Positions 1 to 8,131 are shown, counted from the stretch's first letter. The stretch: DNA of 64,000 nt from Pedobacter zeaxanthinifaciens (GCF_003313335.1 NZ_QMHP01000011.1:62001-126000); one strand, 5' to 3'. Numbers and translations are program-made. Notes: a model not told the origin generated them from the letters alone.

Positions 1-628
1 AAGTTTGAAGATTTTGCGGTCTTTTGATATCTCTTTCACAAAATGGAGAATGCTCTTCCAATTGCCCAAAAGTGTTTCTGTACCTTTTTGGGGTACGTAT
101 TGGACTAAAACTTTCTACAATGAATAGGCGATTTTGTTCGTCATTAAACTCCATCTGATAAATGGTACCGCGTGGAATAACCAAATAATCACCGTATTCA
201 AAAGCAATTTCCCCAAATCCTGTCTTAAGCTTTCCCGATCCTTCATGAATAAAAATTACCTCATCGGCCTGACTGTTCTTATAAAAATAGTCAGTCATTG
301 ATTGTTTAGGCGCAGCAAGGGAGATATGCAAATCGCTATTTACCAGTACCGGCTTGCGACTTTTCAGGTAATCGTCTTCTGGTTTGATGTTGAAACCAAT
401 TAAACTAGTATGGCGGAGATGTTTTTCTCTTGCAATTTTGGGTTCTACGGAATAAGGTTCGCCAATGGCTTTTACAATAGTTGGTGGATGGCAATGGTAC
501 ACCAGCGAATATAAGCTAGAAAAGCCTTCCGTTGAAACGAGTTCCTCCGCATATAAATCGCCATTTGGCTTGCGGAAAACGGTATGTCTTTTAGGAGGAA
601 TACTCCCTAAAGTATGGTAAATAGGCAT
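1..628 (-). CDS. hmgA: Homogentisate 1,2-dioxygenase, C-terminus cut by the left edge
   Basis: The enzyme opens the ring of homogentisate to maleylacetoacetate with O2 and Fe(II), a central step of phenylalanine and tyrosine breakdown in the cytoplasm. About 209 codons are visible from an ATG at 628, beginning MPIYHTLGSIPPKRHTVFRK, with no internal stop. Family-typical stretches include DEVIFIHEGSG, YGDYLVIPRGT and EHSPFCERDI near the edge. The family is about 380-440 residues, so only the N-terminal cupin half is here and the iron ligands lie outside. It is divergent from the fumarylacetoacetase-family gene at 1113, and phenylalanine hydroxylase lies 5 kb away, which supports the pathway role. 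Confidence 0.93.
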   Translation of the reverse strand, partial: MPIYHTLGSIPPKRHTVFRKPNGDLYAEELVSTEGFSSLYSLVYHCHPPTIVKAIGEPYSVEPKIAREKHLRHTSLIGFNIKPEDDYLKSRKPVLVNSDLHISLAAPKQSMTDYFYKNSQADEVIFIHEGSGKLKTGFGEIAFEYGDYLVIPRGTIYQMEFNDEQNRLFIVESFSPIRTPKRYRNTFGQLEEHSPFCERDIKRPQNLQT

Positions 629-1112
629 ATTATAAGATTCTTTTGGTTAGAAATTACTATAATAACGAATAAAGGTAGAGAACGTTTACTGTACGTTCAT
701 TTAGATGGAAAGTTATTAAAAAGAATATTGTGCAAATATCAATTTGGAAAGCATAGCATATCTGTAAGCGGAAAAAACTTCTGCTACACAGTGGTTATGA
801 TATGGGAAAATCTCGTTCATATTTGTTGCTGTAAAAATAGCTTTTTTGCCGCAATGTTTCAAACTTCAAATTTTACAATTTTATACTAAACATTTTACCA
901 CCTTAGAAACCTAAGTTCACGCCATAGATTTACTGTCCTAAACAAAGGTGAACTAAAGTGCATCGGGTGTTTCAATAAATATAACCTGATACAGCTTTTG
1001 GAAAACCCATAATGCTTTCATAGCTTTGAACCATCCAATTATAAACCTTCTCCAAGTTGCGTTGTTGTTTTATTGGGTATTATTTTGACATCGCTAAAAC
1101 TTATTAATAAAA
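629..1112. other. Intergenic region between hmgA and the FAH-family gene
   Basis: This 484-bp AT-rich stretch separates two divergent catabolic genes and so should hold both promoters and any shared regulatory site. No convincing gene was seen; a 91-codon plus-strand frame overlapping the hmgA start has no family-like sequence. No clear palindrome or perfect TAnnTTTG box could be assigned. Confidence 0.5.
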
Positions 1113-2108
1113 ATGAAGCTTGTATCCTACAAAACAGAAGATAGAGAGCACCTAGGTGTATACGCTAATGGGCATATCTATAACCTTAACTCGTGTGATA
1201 AATTGATTCCTGATCATATGAATGCTTTTTTAGAAGGTGGCGAGCCGCTGATGGAAAGAGCAAAAAAAGTAAATCAAGATATTTTAACGGGTGCACTAAC
1301 GCCGAAAGAGGAAGTTTTTTATGAGCTTTTAGCGCCAGTTCCTCATCCAACCTCTTGTAGGGATGGCTACGCATTTAGGCAGCATGTGGCTGCAGCACGT
1401 AGAAACCGTAAGGTAGATATGATTGCTGAGTTCGATCAATATCCGATTTTTTACTTCACTAATCATAATGCTATTCAAGGTCCTGGTGAAATCGAATGTA
1501 TGCCTGATCATTTTCAAAAGCTTGATTTTGAACTGGAAGTTGCCATTGTAATTGGGAAAAAAGGAAGAAACATCAAAGCTGCGGAAGCCGATGAATATAT
1601 TGCTGGTTACATGATCATGAACGATATGAGTGCCCGTACGCTACAAATGGAGGAAATGTTGTTGAATTTGGGCCCAGCAAAAGGTAAGGATTTTTCAACC
1701 GTAATTGGACCTTGGTTAGTTACTCCTGATGAGTTGGCGTCATATAAAGTTCCTGCGAAGGATGGCCACGTAGGTGACAACTATAACTTAAAGATGACCT
1801 GCAAGGTGAATGGCATTGAAGTATCTAGCGGCAACATGGCTGATATGGACTGGACTTTTGCCGAAATTGTGGAGCGTTGTGCCTACGGAGTGGATGTTTT
1901 GCCAGGCGATGTGATAGGATCGGGTACGGTAGGTACTGGATGTTTCTTGGAATTAAATGGTACCGGTTTGTTGAACGACCCTAACTATCAGGTACAATGG
2001 CTACAACCGGGTGATCATGTAGAAATGGAAATCACGGGTTTGGGCGCATTAAGCAATACCATTACTAAAGCAGATACCGATTTTTCGATATTAGCACTTA
2101 AAAAATAA
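1113..2108 (+). CDS. Fumarylacetoacetate hydrolase family protein
   Basis: Likely hydrolyses fumarylacetoacetate to fumarate and acetoacetate, the last step of tyrosine breakdown. The 331-residue protein has the C-terminal FAH fold: DFELEVAIVIGKKGRNI near residue 140 supplies acidic metal ligands, followed by GYMIMNDMSAR and later GDVIGSGTVGTG, all typical. It is shorter than classical FAH (about 420) and matches the short bacterial form. It starts at an ATG and is divergent from hmgA; the flavin-reductase-like gene follows 300 bp downstream. The FAH family also contains other C-C hydrolases and decarboxylases, so the substrate rests on context. Confidence 0.85.
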   Translation: MKLVSYKTEDREHLGVYANGHIYNLNSCDKLIPDHMNAFLEGGEPLMERAKKVNQDILTGALTPKEEVFYELLAPVPHPTSCRDGYAFRQHVAAARRNRKVDMIAEFDQYPIFYFTNHNAIQGPGEIECMPDHFQKLDFELEVAIVIGKKGRNIKAAEADEYIAGYMIMNDMSARTLQMEEMLLNLGPAKGKDFSTVIGPWLVTPDELASYKVPAKDGHVGDNYNLKMTCKVNGIEVSSGNMADMDWTFAEIVERCAYGVDVLPGDVIGSGTVGTGCFLELNGTGLLNDPNYQVQWLQPGDHVEMEITGLGALSNTITKADTDFSILALKK

Positions 2109-2117
2109 GACTTGAAA

Positions 2118-2202
2118 AGCAGGGTTCGATGTGCTTCGGTTACGAAAGCCCTGCTATTCGCTTTACTGCGTGCCGCTGCTATCAGGTTTAGCTTACATAA
2201 GT
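2118..2202. repeat. Dispersed intergenic element, copy A
   Basis: Directly downstream of the FAH-family gene is a hairpin-forming stretch with arms AGCAGGGTTCG (2118-2128) and CGAAAGCCCTGCT (2143-2155), followed by a tail containing TCAGGTTTA. The same order of motifs (TGAAAAGCARGGT, GTGCTT, CGAAAGYCCTGC, TCAGGTTTA) recurs at 15607-15730, so this looks like a dispersed non-coding element. It lacks a T-tract, so it is not a standard terminator. Confidence 0.5.
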
Positions 2203-2253
2203 ACATTTTTCTATGCTACAACTTACAGCATTGATTATGAAGCGTTTCTTTTA

Positions 2254-2284
2254 GATAGATTCCTCCTAACGTCGGAATGACAAG
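2254..2284 (-). repeat. Remnant of an interspersed GTCATTCCGACG-type sequence
   Basis: Read on the minus strand this is CTTGTCATTCCGACG followed by TTAGGAGGAATCT. It resembles the CTTGTCAGTCTGAGC arm of the palindrome at 39035 and, from memory, short repeats common between genes in Bacteroidota. The assignment is by resemblance only. Confidence 0.35.
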
Positions 2285-2315
2285 AAAGGTGTACAAATAA
2301 GAAGCGAAACTAACA

Positions 2316-2402
2316 TTTCAATCTTTCCATTTCCATCCTTTCAACCTTAAAACTTAAAACTTTCCAACCTTACAACATTTCCAACTTTAAAACTTTCCAA
2401 CC
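2316..2402 (-). repeat. Degenerate octamer repeat, consensus GGAAAGTT on the minus strand
   Basis: The plus strand is a C/T/A-only run of units such as CTTTCCAA, CCTTACAA, ACTTTAAA. Read on the minus strand it breaks into about ten 8-base units close to GGAAAGTT. It ends just before the start codon of the next gene at 2409, so it forms that gene's leader. Confidence 0.55.
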
Positions 2403-2408
2403 CATACC

Positions 2409-3296
2409 ATGCTTACCTTAAACTGCGAAGAACTTTCACCAATGCAATTGCAAAACTACTTGCAATATGCCATAGCGCCACGTCCAATTTGTTTGGCTTC
2501 AACTATTGATGTCGATGGAAATGTGAACTTAAGCCCTTTCAGTTTTTTTAATTTATTTAGTACCAATCCGCCGGTTTGTATTTTTTCACCTGCACGTAGG
2601 GTAAGAGATAATACCACAAAACATACCTTAGATAATATTTTAGAGGTGGGAGAGTGTGTAGTGAACATCGTAAACTATGCGATGGTGCAACAAACCAGTC
2701 TATCGAGTACTGAGTATGGGAAAGGCGTAAATGAGTTTGAAAAGGCTGGTTTTTCAATGGAGGTTTCTCATTTGGTGAAGCCGCCAAGAGTAGCGGAAGC
2801 GCCTGTACAGTTAGAATGTGTAATTAGTCAGGTAATTCCTTTGGGAGATCAGCATGGCGCTGGAAACCTAGTTTTAGCTGAAATCAAATTAATTCATATT
2901 AAGGAAGATATTTTGGATGCCGAGGGGAAAATAGATCAACAAAAAATTGATTTAGTAGCACGCTTGGGCGGAAATTGGTACAGCAGGGTTACCCCTGAAA
3001 GTTTATTTACGGTGCCGAAACCGCTAACAACGTTGGGTATTGGCGTAGATGCCTTACCTATATCTGTGCGTCAATCCAGAGTGTTAAGTGGTAATGACTT
3101 AGGTTTACTGGGGAATTTAGAAGTGTTGCCTAGCGATGAAGAAATTTCAGAAATGCAATGGAATACCAATGTGAAAGATATTTTAGATGCTACTATTGGA
3201 GATGCTGCTAACCGCGAACGTGAGCTACATGAATTCGCGAAAGAATTGATTGCCTATGGCAAAGTAGCTGATGCGTTGAAAGTACTGTTGCTCTGA
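2409..3296 (+). CDS. Flavin reductase-like (FMN-binding split barrel) protein
   Basis: The 295-residue protein has a flavin reductase-like domain over roughly residues 10-190: RPICLASTIDVDGNVNLSPF, then VNIVNYAMVQQ and later ECVISQVIPLGD, as in FMN-binding split-barrel proteins. Such proteins reduce flavin with NAD(P)H or simply bind FMN. The C-terminal 100 residues are outside the barrel and not recognised. It sits in the same direction as the FAH-family gene in a tyrosine breakdown island, suggesting an accessory redox role, but no partner monooxygenase is adjacent. The ATG at 2409 directly follows the octamer repeat; no clear ribosome binding site was seen. Confidence 0.8.
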   Translation: MLTLNCEELSPMQLQNYLQYAIAPRPICLASTIDVDGNVNLSPFSFFNLFSTNPPVCIFSPARRVRDNTTKHTLDNILEVGECVVNIVNYAMVQQTSLSSTEYGKGVNEFEKAGFSMEVSHLVKPPRVAEAPVQLECVISQVIPLGDQHGAGNLVLAEIKLIHIKEDILDAEGKIDQQKIDLVARLGGNWYSRVTPESLFTVPKPLTTLGIGVDALPISVRQSRVLSGNDLGLLGNLEVLPSDEEISEMQWNTNVKDILDATIGDAANRERELHEFAKELIAYGKVADALKVLLL

Positions 3297-3300
3297 TTTA

Positions 3301-3356
3301 GTCGGGAAGTATGAAAGTCTGAAAGTCGGGAAGTCGGGAAGTCGGGAAGTCCGAAC
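3301..3356 (+). repeat. Seven in-register octamers, consensus GTCGGGAA
   Basis: Starting 4 bp after the preceding stop codon are seven consecutive 8-base units: GTCGGGAA, GTATGAAA, GTCTGAAA, GTCGGGAA three times, GTCCGAAC. All are in register with no gaps. The unit is close to the minus-strand octamer at 2316-2402 on the other side of the same gene. Confidence 0.8.
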
Positions 3357-3457
3357 GTTGCAGATGATTAAAGTGAAGTATGTGTTGTTATAAGCCTAAA
3401 GGCAGTGTAGAAATATTAATGACTAATCCCTGATTCCTAATCCCTGTCCACTACTAT

Positions 3458-3994
3458 TTACTCCACTACAGTCACAGCTTTCAAAAAGCGATTTTTATAG
3501 TATCCTTCTAAGTCGGTAATGGTAACACCCTTAGCCTTTCCCGACGAAGAATGGATGAACTTGATGTTTCCATTTTCATCTTTCGAGTAAATAATACCAA
3601 CATGCCCCGGCTTTCTAACACGAGAATTAGTTCCGGTGAATACCAAAATATCGCCTACTTTGGCATCTGCTAACTTAATGGCCTTGCCTTTTTTAGCAAA
3701 ATCAGCTGATGAACGTGCACCATTGAAACCAAATTGTTTGTAAACATAACTTACAAAACCTGAGCAATCAAAGCCAATTTCAGGATTACTTGAAGCATAG
3801 CGGTACCTGGTTCCGATCAATGATTTTGCGAAATCCATGATTTTGTTGGAAGTGGAGTTGGCTACTTCAGGAATACGGTTAATTACCTTTTCCATCATTT
3901 TTTGATATTGCATCGTTAACGATACGTTATCCTGTGCTTTCGAGCTAAAAGCGATACTTGTGAGCAATAAGATGGCGAAAAGTGCTTTCTTCAT
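3458..3994 (-). CDS. Secreted NlpC/P60 family cysteine peptidase
   Basis: Likely a peptidoglycan peptide hydrolase acting in the periplasm. The 178-residue protein has a signal peptide (MKKALFAILLLTSIAFSSKA), a linker of about 30 residues and one NlpC/P60 domain. Catalytic Cys77 lies in GFDCSGFVSYVY and His131 in KPGHVGIIYS, with a third polar residue at His148 (FIHSSSG). There is no SH3 or LysM domain, so binding to the wall must come from elsewhere. It is monocistronic; its upstream side faces the 89-bp tandem array. Start is the ATG at 3994. Homologues cut the bond between D-Glu and the third residue of stem peptides; specificity here is inferred. Confidence 0.9.
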   Translation of the reverse strand: MKKALFAILLLTSIAFSSKAQDNVSLTMQYQKMMEKVINRIPEVANSTSNKIMDFAKSLIGTRYRYASSNPEIGFDCSGFVSYVYKQFGFNGARSSADFAKKGKAIKLADAKVGDILVFTGTNSRVRKPGHVGIIYSKDENGNIKFIHSSSGKAKGVTITDLEGYYKNRFLKAVTVVE

Positions 3995-4072
3995 TATTTC
4001 AAACTTAACTAACTACAGTTAAAGCACCAAAGAATGTGGAAAACTTTGTGTGTGGTTTGTTAGTTTTTTAGG

Positions 4073-4425
4073 TGATTAGTTGTTTGGTTTACAGTGCTAT
4101 AAAATTTTATTTCAATGCTCTAGCAAATCGTAACTCGTAAATCTGAAATCGGCAATTTAGATGATTAGTTGTTTGGTTTACAGTGCCATAAAACTTTATT
4201 TCAGTGCTCTAGCAAATCGTAATTCGTAAATCTGAATCGGCAATTTAGGTGATTAGTTTTTTGGTTTACAGTGCTATAAAACTTTATTTCAGTGCTCTAG
4301 TAAATCGTAATTCGTAAATCTGAAATCGGCAATTTACGTGGTTAGTTGTTTGGTTTACAGTGCTATAAAATTTTATTTCAGTGCTCTAGCAAATCGTAAC
4401 TCGTAAATCTGAAATCGTCAATTTT
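4073..4425. repeat. Tandem array of four 88-89-bp units
   Basis: Four near-identical copies begin at about 4073, 4162, 4250 and 4339 (periods 89, 88, 89). Each runs from TGATTAGTTGTTTGGTTTAC through TTTATTTCAGTGCTCTAG to GTAAATCTGAAATCGG. Differences are single substitutions and one missing A in copy 2. Each unit holds a nested short-period stretch (TCGTAATTCGTAAATCTGAAA). The array ends exactly at the stop codon of the dehydrogenase gene at 4424. Together with the short lead-in it fills the 429-bp gap between two minus-strand genes; no coding frame was recognised. Confidence 0.92.
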
Positions 4426-5125
4426 ATGGCGTTGTTACGGCAACGGGCAATACTTTTCCATTGAAAAATTTATGCCCAGTTTTAGCAAAATCAGCAACAT
4501 ATTTGCCCATTTCAAATGCCAGCACCGGACTTTCATAACCCGGGAACGCTGCTTCTAACATTTCCGTTTGTGCCGAGCCCAATGCTAAGCAGTTAATCTT
4601 AATGCCAGAAGCAGTAAGTTCTTGCGCCATACATTCTGTTAAAATATGTAATGCTGCCTTACTGGCCGAGTAAGCCGCTAATCCGGCAAATTTCACACTT
4701 CCTTGGAAACCACCCATGCTACCAATGTTCACAATGTGCGCACCAGTTGTCATAAATGGAAGCATGTAGCGAGTCATCTTAAAGTGGCTCATCACGTTGT
4801 GCTCCAACATTGTTGCCAAATCATTTTCGGTAGTTTCCAGTAATGGTTTATTGATTAGTGAGCCTGCATTATTAACTAAAATATCGACCGTTCCTAGTCG
4901 TTGCTCAATAAAAGGCACCAAAGCGTTGTAATCATCATTAACCAAGTCAAACGCAACAGGCAAAAGCGTACATTCTGGCGTGATGCTTTTTGCAATTTCA
5001 TGTAGTTTTCGCAGTTTGTCTGCCGATCTAGCGATGCAAACTACTTTGTTTTTGGTATCTAAACTAAATTCTAAAGCTGCTTCAAAGCCTATTCCGCTAC
5101 TTGCTCCTGTGATGATGATATTCAT
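4424..5125 (-). CDS. Short-chain dehydrogenase/reductase (SDR) family oxidoreductase
   Basis: A cytoplasmic NAD(P)-dependent oxidoreductase of 233 residues with the classical SDR layout: cofactor motif TGASSGIG at 6-13, NNAG at 85-88, catalytic Ser136 (NIGSMGG) and Tyr152/Lys156 in YSASK. Length is typical. The substrate cannot be told from sequence and neighbours do not help. The stop codon is formed at the junction with the tandem array. A perfect minus-strand promoter -7 box (TATCTTTG) lies 18 bp upstream of the ATG. Confidence 0.9.
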   Translation of the reverse strand: MNIIITGASSGIGFEAALEFSLDTKNKVVCIARSADKLRKLHEIAKSITPECTLLPVAFDLVNDDYNALVPFIEQRLGTVDILVNNAGSLINKPLLETTENDLATMLEHNVMSHFKMTRYMLPFMTTGAHIVNIGSMGGFQGSVKFAGLAAYSASKAALHILTECMAQELTASGIKINCLALGSAQTEMLEAAFPGYESPVLAFEMGKYVADFAKTGHKFFNGKVLPVAVTTP

Positions 5126-5142
5126 GGCTGTAAATTAAGTGG

Positions 5143-5176
5143 CAAAGATAAGTAATTTACGTGGCGTAATAGGCAA
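5143..5176 (-). promoter_or_regulatory. Putative Bacteroidota promoter of the SDR gene
   Basis: On the minus strand TATCTTTG (5143-5150) fits the -7 consensus TAnnTTTG, and TTG (5174-5176) lies 23 bp upstream, as expected for the -33 element. The start codon is at 5125. Confidence 0.5.
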
Positions 5177-5265
5177 TTAGCTTTGTTGAAGTTCATCGGA
5201 TAAATACTTTGTGTTTTAAGATGTTTGATATTCGTCATTCTTTCCAAAAGCCAATAGTTTATAAG

Positions 5266-5273
5266 TACCTTTG
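5266..5273 (+). promoter_or_regulatory. Putative -7 box TACCTTTG of the PhnA-like gene
   Basis: TACCTTTG matches TAnnTTTG exactly and overlaps a possible TTG start at 5271. This argues that translation starts at the ATG at 5292 instead. No clean TTTG is seen at the -33 position. Confidence 0.5.
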
Positions 5274-5291
5274 CCGTTTGAATTCAAACAA

Positions 5292-5846
5292 ATGTTAGAT
5301 AAATTAAAAGAAAGAAGCGAAGGTTTATGTGAATTATGCAGTAAAACTGAAGCTACAACTGCCTACACGGTAAGTCCGAAAAATGATGACTCCATTGCAA
5401 ACCAGGTGGCGCTTTGCAACGATTGTTTGCAGAATATTGATGCAGAAAATCAAGGATTTTATTGGCGTGTGGTAGAAGGAAGCATTTGGAATCCGGAGCC
5501 TAGCGTACAAGCTTTAAGTTACCGCATACTTCAAAAATATAAAGATGAAGATTGGGCAAGTGGCGTATTAAGCATGGTTGATTTAGATGAGGATGTGGTA
5601 CAATGGGCTTTAAGCGGTTTAGCACTAGCTGATGTGCATCAGGATGCTTTTGGTAATACGCTTGAAGCTGGCGATACCGTGGTGCTTACACAGGCCTTAG
5701 ATGTGAAAGGTACTAGCTTTAGTGCCCCAAAAGGTACCGTAGTGAAACGCATTAGGTTAGTACACGATAATCACGAGCAAATTGAAGGAAAAATCAACGA
5801 TCAAATGATTGTGATATTAACGAAGTACGTTAAAAAGAATAACTAA
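5292..5846 (+). CDS. PhnA domain-containing zinc-ribbon protein
   Basis: A cytoplasmic protein of 184 residues. The N-terminus has paired cysteines (CELC and, about 35 residues later, CNDC), the zinc ribbon of the PhnA/YjdM family. The C-terminus has the matching domain with DAFGNTLEAGDTVVLTQALD and KGTVVKRIRLV. Despite the name the family is not part of phosphonate breakdown and its role is unclear. A TTG seven codons upstream would add residues but falls in the promoter box, so the ATG at 5292 was chosen. It converges on phenylalanine hydroxylase with a strong hairpin between them. Confidence 0.8.
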   Translation: MLDKLKERSEGLCELCSKTEATTAYTVSPKNDDSIANQVALCNDCLQNIDAENQGFYWRVVEGSIWNPEPSVQALSYRILQKYKDEDWASGVLSMVDLDEDVVQWALSGLALADVHQDAFGNTLEAGDTVVLTQALDVKGTSFSAPKGTVVKRIRLVHDNHEQIEGKINDQMIVILTKYVKKNN

Positions 5847-5883
5847 AAAGACCTTGTCTTACCTTGCAAAGGTTGGGTACAAC

Positions 5884-5916
5884 AAACTTACGAAGCTTTT
5901 AAAACTTCGTAAGTTT
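5884..5916. terminator. Palindrome between convergent genes, probable bidirectional terminator
   Basis: Perfect 12-bp arms AAACTTACGAAG (5884-5895) and CTTCGTAAGTTT (5905-5916) around a 9-base loop, between the convergent PhnA-like and phenylalanine hydroxylase genes. It lacks a long T-run. The CTTACGAA/TTCGTAAG core is shared with the palindrome at 44386-44410. Confidence 0.6.
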
Positions 5917-5959
5917 ATCAGTAATTAGCTTTTTGTTAATTATTCAGGCTTTAAAGATG

Positions 5960-7744
5960 TTAGTCCTCTACGGTAATTAATTGTGTTACTGGATTAGCAA
6001 TAACGTGAAACCCATCATTAATTAGCTTCGTAAATTCTTTTTCGTTAGCCGCTTTCATCTCTAAATAAATTCTTATTTCGCTTTCCAGCGATGGATCAGT
6101 AGCGGTATGGTGTAGAATTTCAACAATCTGTAACGCACAGAGCCAGTCATGACGATAATTGGTCTTCAATTCTGAAAATATACTCTCTAGATTTTCTTGA
6201 CCTTCGCCGCTTTCCCTGATGTCTCGCACTTGTTGATACAGCTCATGTAAACGTTTCGTCGCATCGTCGTAAATCACTTTATGCGTAAGTTGATCGCTTA
6301 CGTGTGTCAATTCCTCGTATGCATCTTTGTCGGCAGCACCATTAAATACCGAAATAATTTTTTCGCCAACGGCCATATCATAAGTTCCCCATTCAGGTTG
6401 AAATAAAATGTTGCCATTGGCTTCTTTTACGGTGCACTGCTCAAAGGCTATCAGTATGGTTTTATCGTTTTTACGGATGATTTCTTTTACCGTTCCGTTT
6501 ACTTCAATGCCACTTTCGAAAGTTAGTTGCGCAGTTGATCCAATATAAACACCTAAGTTTGATAAATCATCCAAATTATGGTCTTCCAAAGCTTTGTCGA
6601 TGTTTTTCAATTTGCCAACAGGCGATGAAAATCCATCTTTATGATAATGCTTGCTATGTCCTGGCAGCTCTTTATTGTCAAATGCCAATGCCGATTGTCC
6701 ATTAGTTTTGATGAAGGTCACTTCATCGTTTTTACTGATACCCACATCGGTAAAAATACCAGTAACCTGTAAGCCAGAGCTATACACTGCCGTACTTGGG
6801 TTTTTACATTCTATCGCTTTAAGTACACTTTCTGCCCCGCCACGCCTAAAAGCCATTGTATTGGCAAACGCTTCTAAAACATCAATCAAATTTTGGAAAG
6901 TAGGTGTAACGAAAAGCTGCGGTTGCTCTTGGGTAATATCATAGCTATAGTTAACCGTGTTGATATCGTACCACAATTTTTTAATTTTAGGATCCATGCA
7001 AGTGGCACTTTCTCCAATGGAAGAAAGCAATCCTGCGCCGTAAATTTTTGGGTTTTCTAATGTGCCTATCAAGCCATACTCTACCGTCCACCAGTGTAAA
7101 CGTCCTAGTAAAGCCATTTCTGAAGGCTCGCCCATATTTTCGGAAATAAATTTCAGTTCTTTTTCTGCTTTTGCAATCTCGGCTTCATCAACATTTGAAG
7201 CTTCTTTTAATATAGATAACTTACGAATTGCCTCATACAGTTCAAAATCTTTACTGCTGAACATGGCTTTTGCGCCAATTGAACCGAAGTAGCTCAAATA
7301 ATTGTTGTAGTCAGTATCAGCAATAATAGGTGCATGGCCGGCACTTTCGTGGATAATATCTGGTGCTGGTGTGTATTCAATGTGGTTAATCTGGCGGATA
7401 TCTGCAGCAATAACCAACACCCTATATGCTTGGTATTCCATAAATGCAGCAGGAGGGATAAAACCATCAACGGTAACAGCGCCCCAACCAATTTTGCCTA
7501 AATTGTCGTTCATGGTTTGCAAATCAGGAATGTACTCAATACTTAAACCTGCTCTTTGCAAACCTTTGATGTAAGGATAATAAGCTACGTGCTTTAAATA
7601 ACTATAGTTTTGACGCATTACATAACGCCAAACCGCTTGATCTATTGGCGTGTATTTCTCGTAATTTTGCTCTACTATAAATTGCCTTAAATGTCTAGGC
7701 AATTTGGCAACTTGCTCGTTATTAAAGTCGTTAAAATCGCTCAT
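5960..7744 (-). CDS. phhA: Phenylalanine 4-monooxygenase (aromatic amino acid hydroxylase)
   Basis: Converts phenylalanine to tyrosine using O2, a pterin cofactor and Fe(II), feeding the homogentisate pathway whose genes lie at the left end. The catalytic core spans roughly residues 20-330; iron ligands are His132 and His137 in PDIIHESAGHAP and Glu222 in WWTVEYGL. At 594 residues it is twice the length of the Pseudomonas enzyme (about 260); the extra 250 C-terminal residues contain a beta-rich part and a helical part and are not recognised as a known domain. A similarly long form is known in some other Bacteroidota and Bacillus. ATG start at 7744; TAATTTAG upstream is a near-match to a -7 box. 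Confidence 0.92.
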   Translation of the reverse strand: MSDFNDFNNEQVAKLPRHLRQFIVEQNYEKYTPIDQAVWRYVMRQNYSYLKHVAYYPYIKGLQRAGLSIEYIPDLQTMNDNLGKIGWGAVTVDGFIPPAAFMEYQAYRVLVIAADIRQINHIEYTPAPDIIHESAGHAPIIADTDYNNYLSYFGSIGAKAMFSSKDFELYEAIRKLSILKEASNVDEAEIAKAEKELKFISENMGEPSEMALLGRLHWWTVEYGLIGTLENPKIYGAGLLSSIGESATCMDPKIKKLWYDINTVNYSYDITQEQPQLFVTPTFQNLIDVLEAFANTMAFRRGGAESVLKAIECKNPSTAVYSSGLQVTGIFTDVGISKNDEVTFIKTNGQSALAFDNKELPGHSKHYHKDGFSSPVGKLKNIDKALEDHNLDDLSNLGVYIGSTAQLTFESGIEVNGTVKEIIRKNDKTILIAFEQCTVKEANGNILFQPEWGTYDMAVGEKIISVFNGAADKDAYEELTHVSDQLTHKVIYDDATKRLHELYQQVRDIRESGEGQENLESIFSELKTNYRHDWLCALQIVEILHHTATDPSLESEIRIYLEMKAANEKEFTKLINDGFHVIANPVTQLITVED

Positions 7745-7832
7745 TTATACATTGTGTTAATTGCACTAAATTAGCTTATTTGGGCTAGCAATGCAAGAAA
7801 TTACCGTTGTTTGGATGTAATTTGTTTTTTAT

Positions 7833-8120
7833 AACCATACAAGGCCATTTAAGGTTTGGGAGGTGTTATTTAACTATGTGTATTTCGATAACTTTTTAAC
7901 CATGTAAGGCATGTAAGGTCATATAAGATTTTTGACGGTGTTGTTTGCTTATGTGTGTTTTGATAATGGAAGTACCTTTTTTAACCATTTAAGGCATATA
8001 AGGTCATTTAAGGTTTTGATGGTGCTGTTTGTTTATGTGTTTTGATAATGGAAGTGCTTTTTTAATCACATAAGGATACAGGCTGTGTAATCTCTGATAA
8101 TTCTATGTGCCTATGTGTTA
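7833..8120. repeat. Degenerate direct repeats with ATnTAAGG motifs
   Basis: The 387-bp gap downstream of the GtrA gene holds units starting with AACCAT or AATCAC at about 7833, 7898, 7983 and 8064 (65-85 bp apart). Copies 2 and 3 share TAAGGCAT, TAAGGTCAT, TTATGTGT and TTTTGATAATGGAAGT in order. Inside each unit TAAGG recurs every 9-10 bases. The first and last copies are worn. A run of 11 A at the end adjoins the GtrA stop codon. No gene was seen in the gap. Confidence 0.75.
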
Positions 8121-8131
8121 AAAAAAAAAAG

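Noticed and set aside
614..889. A 91-codon plus-strand frame upstream of the FAH-family gene
   Set aside because: It overlaps the hmgA start, has an unlikely residue composition and no recognisable motif.
4073..4425. Possible CRISPR array
   Set aside because: The whole 89-bp unit is repeated, with no unique spacers between conserved repeats, and no cas gene is in the window.
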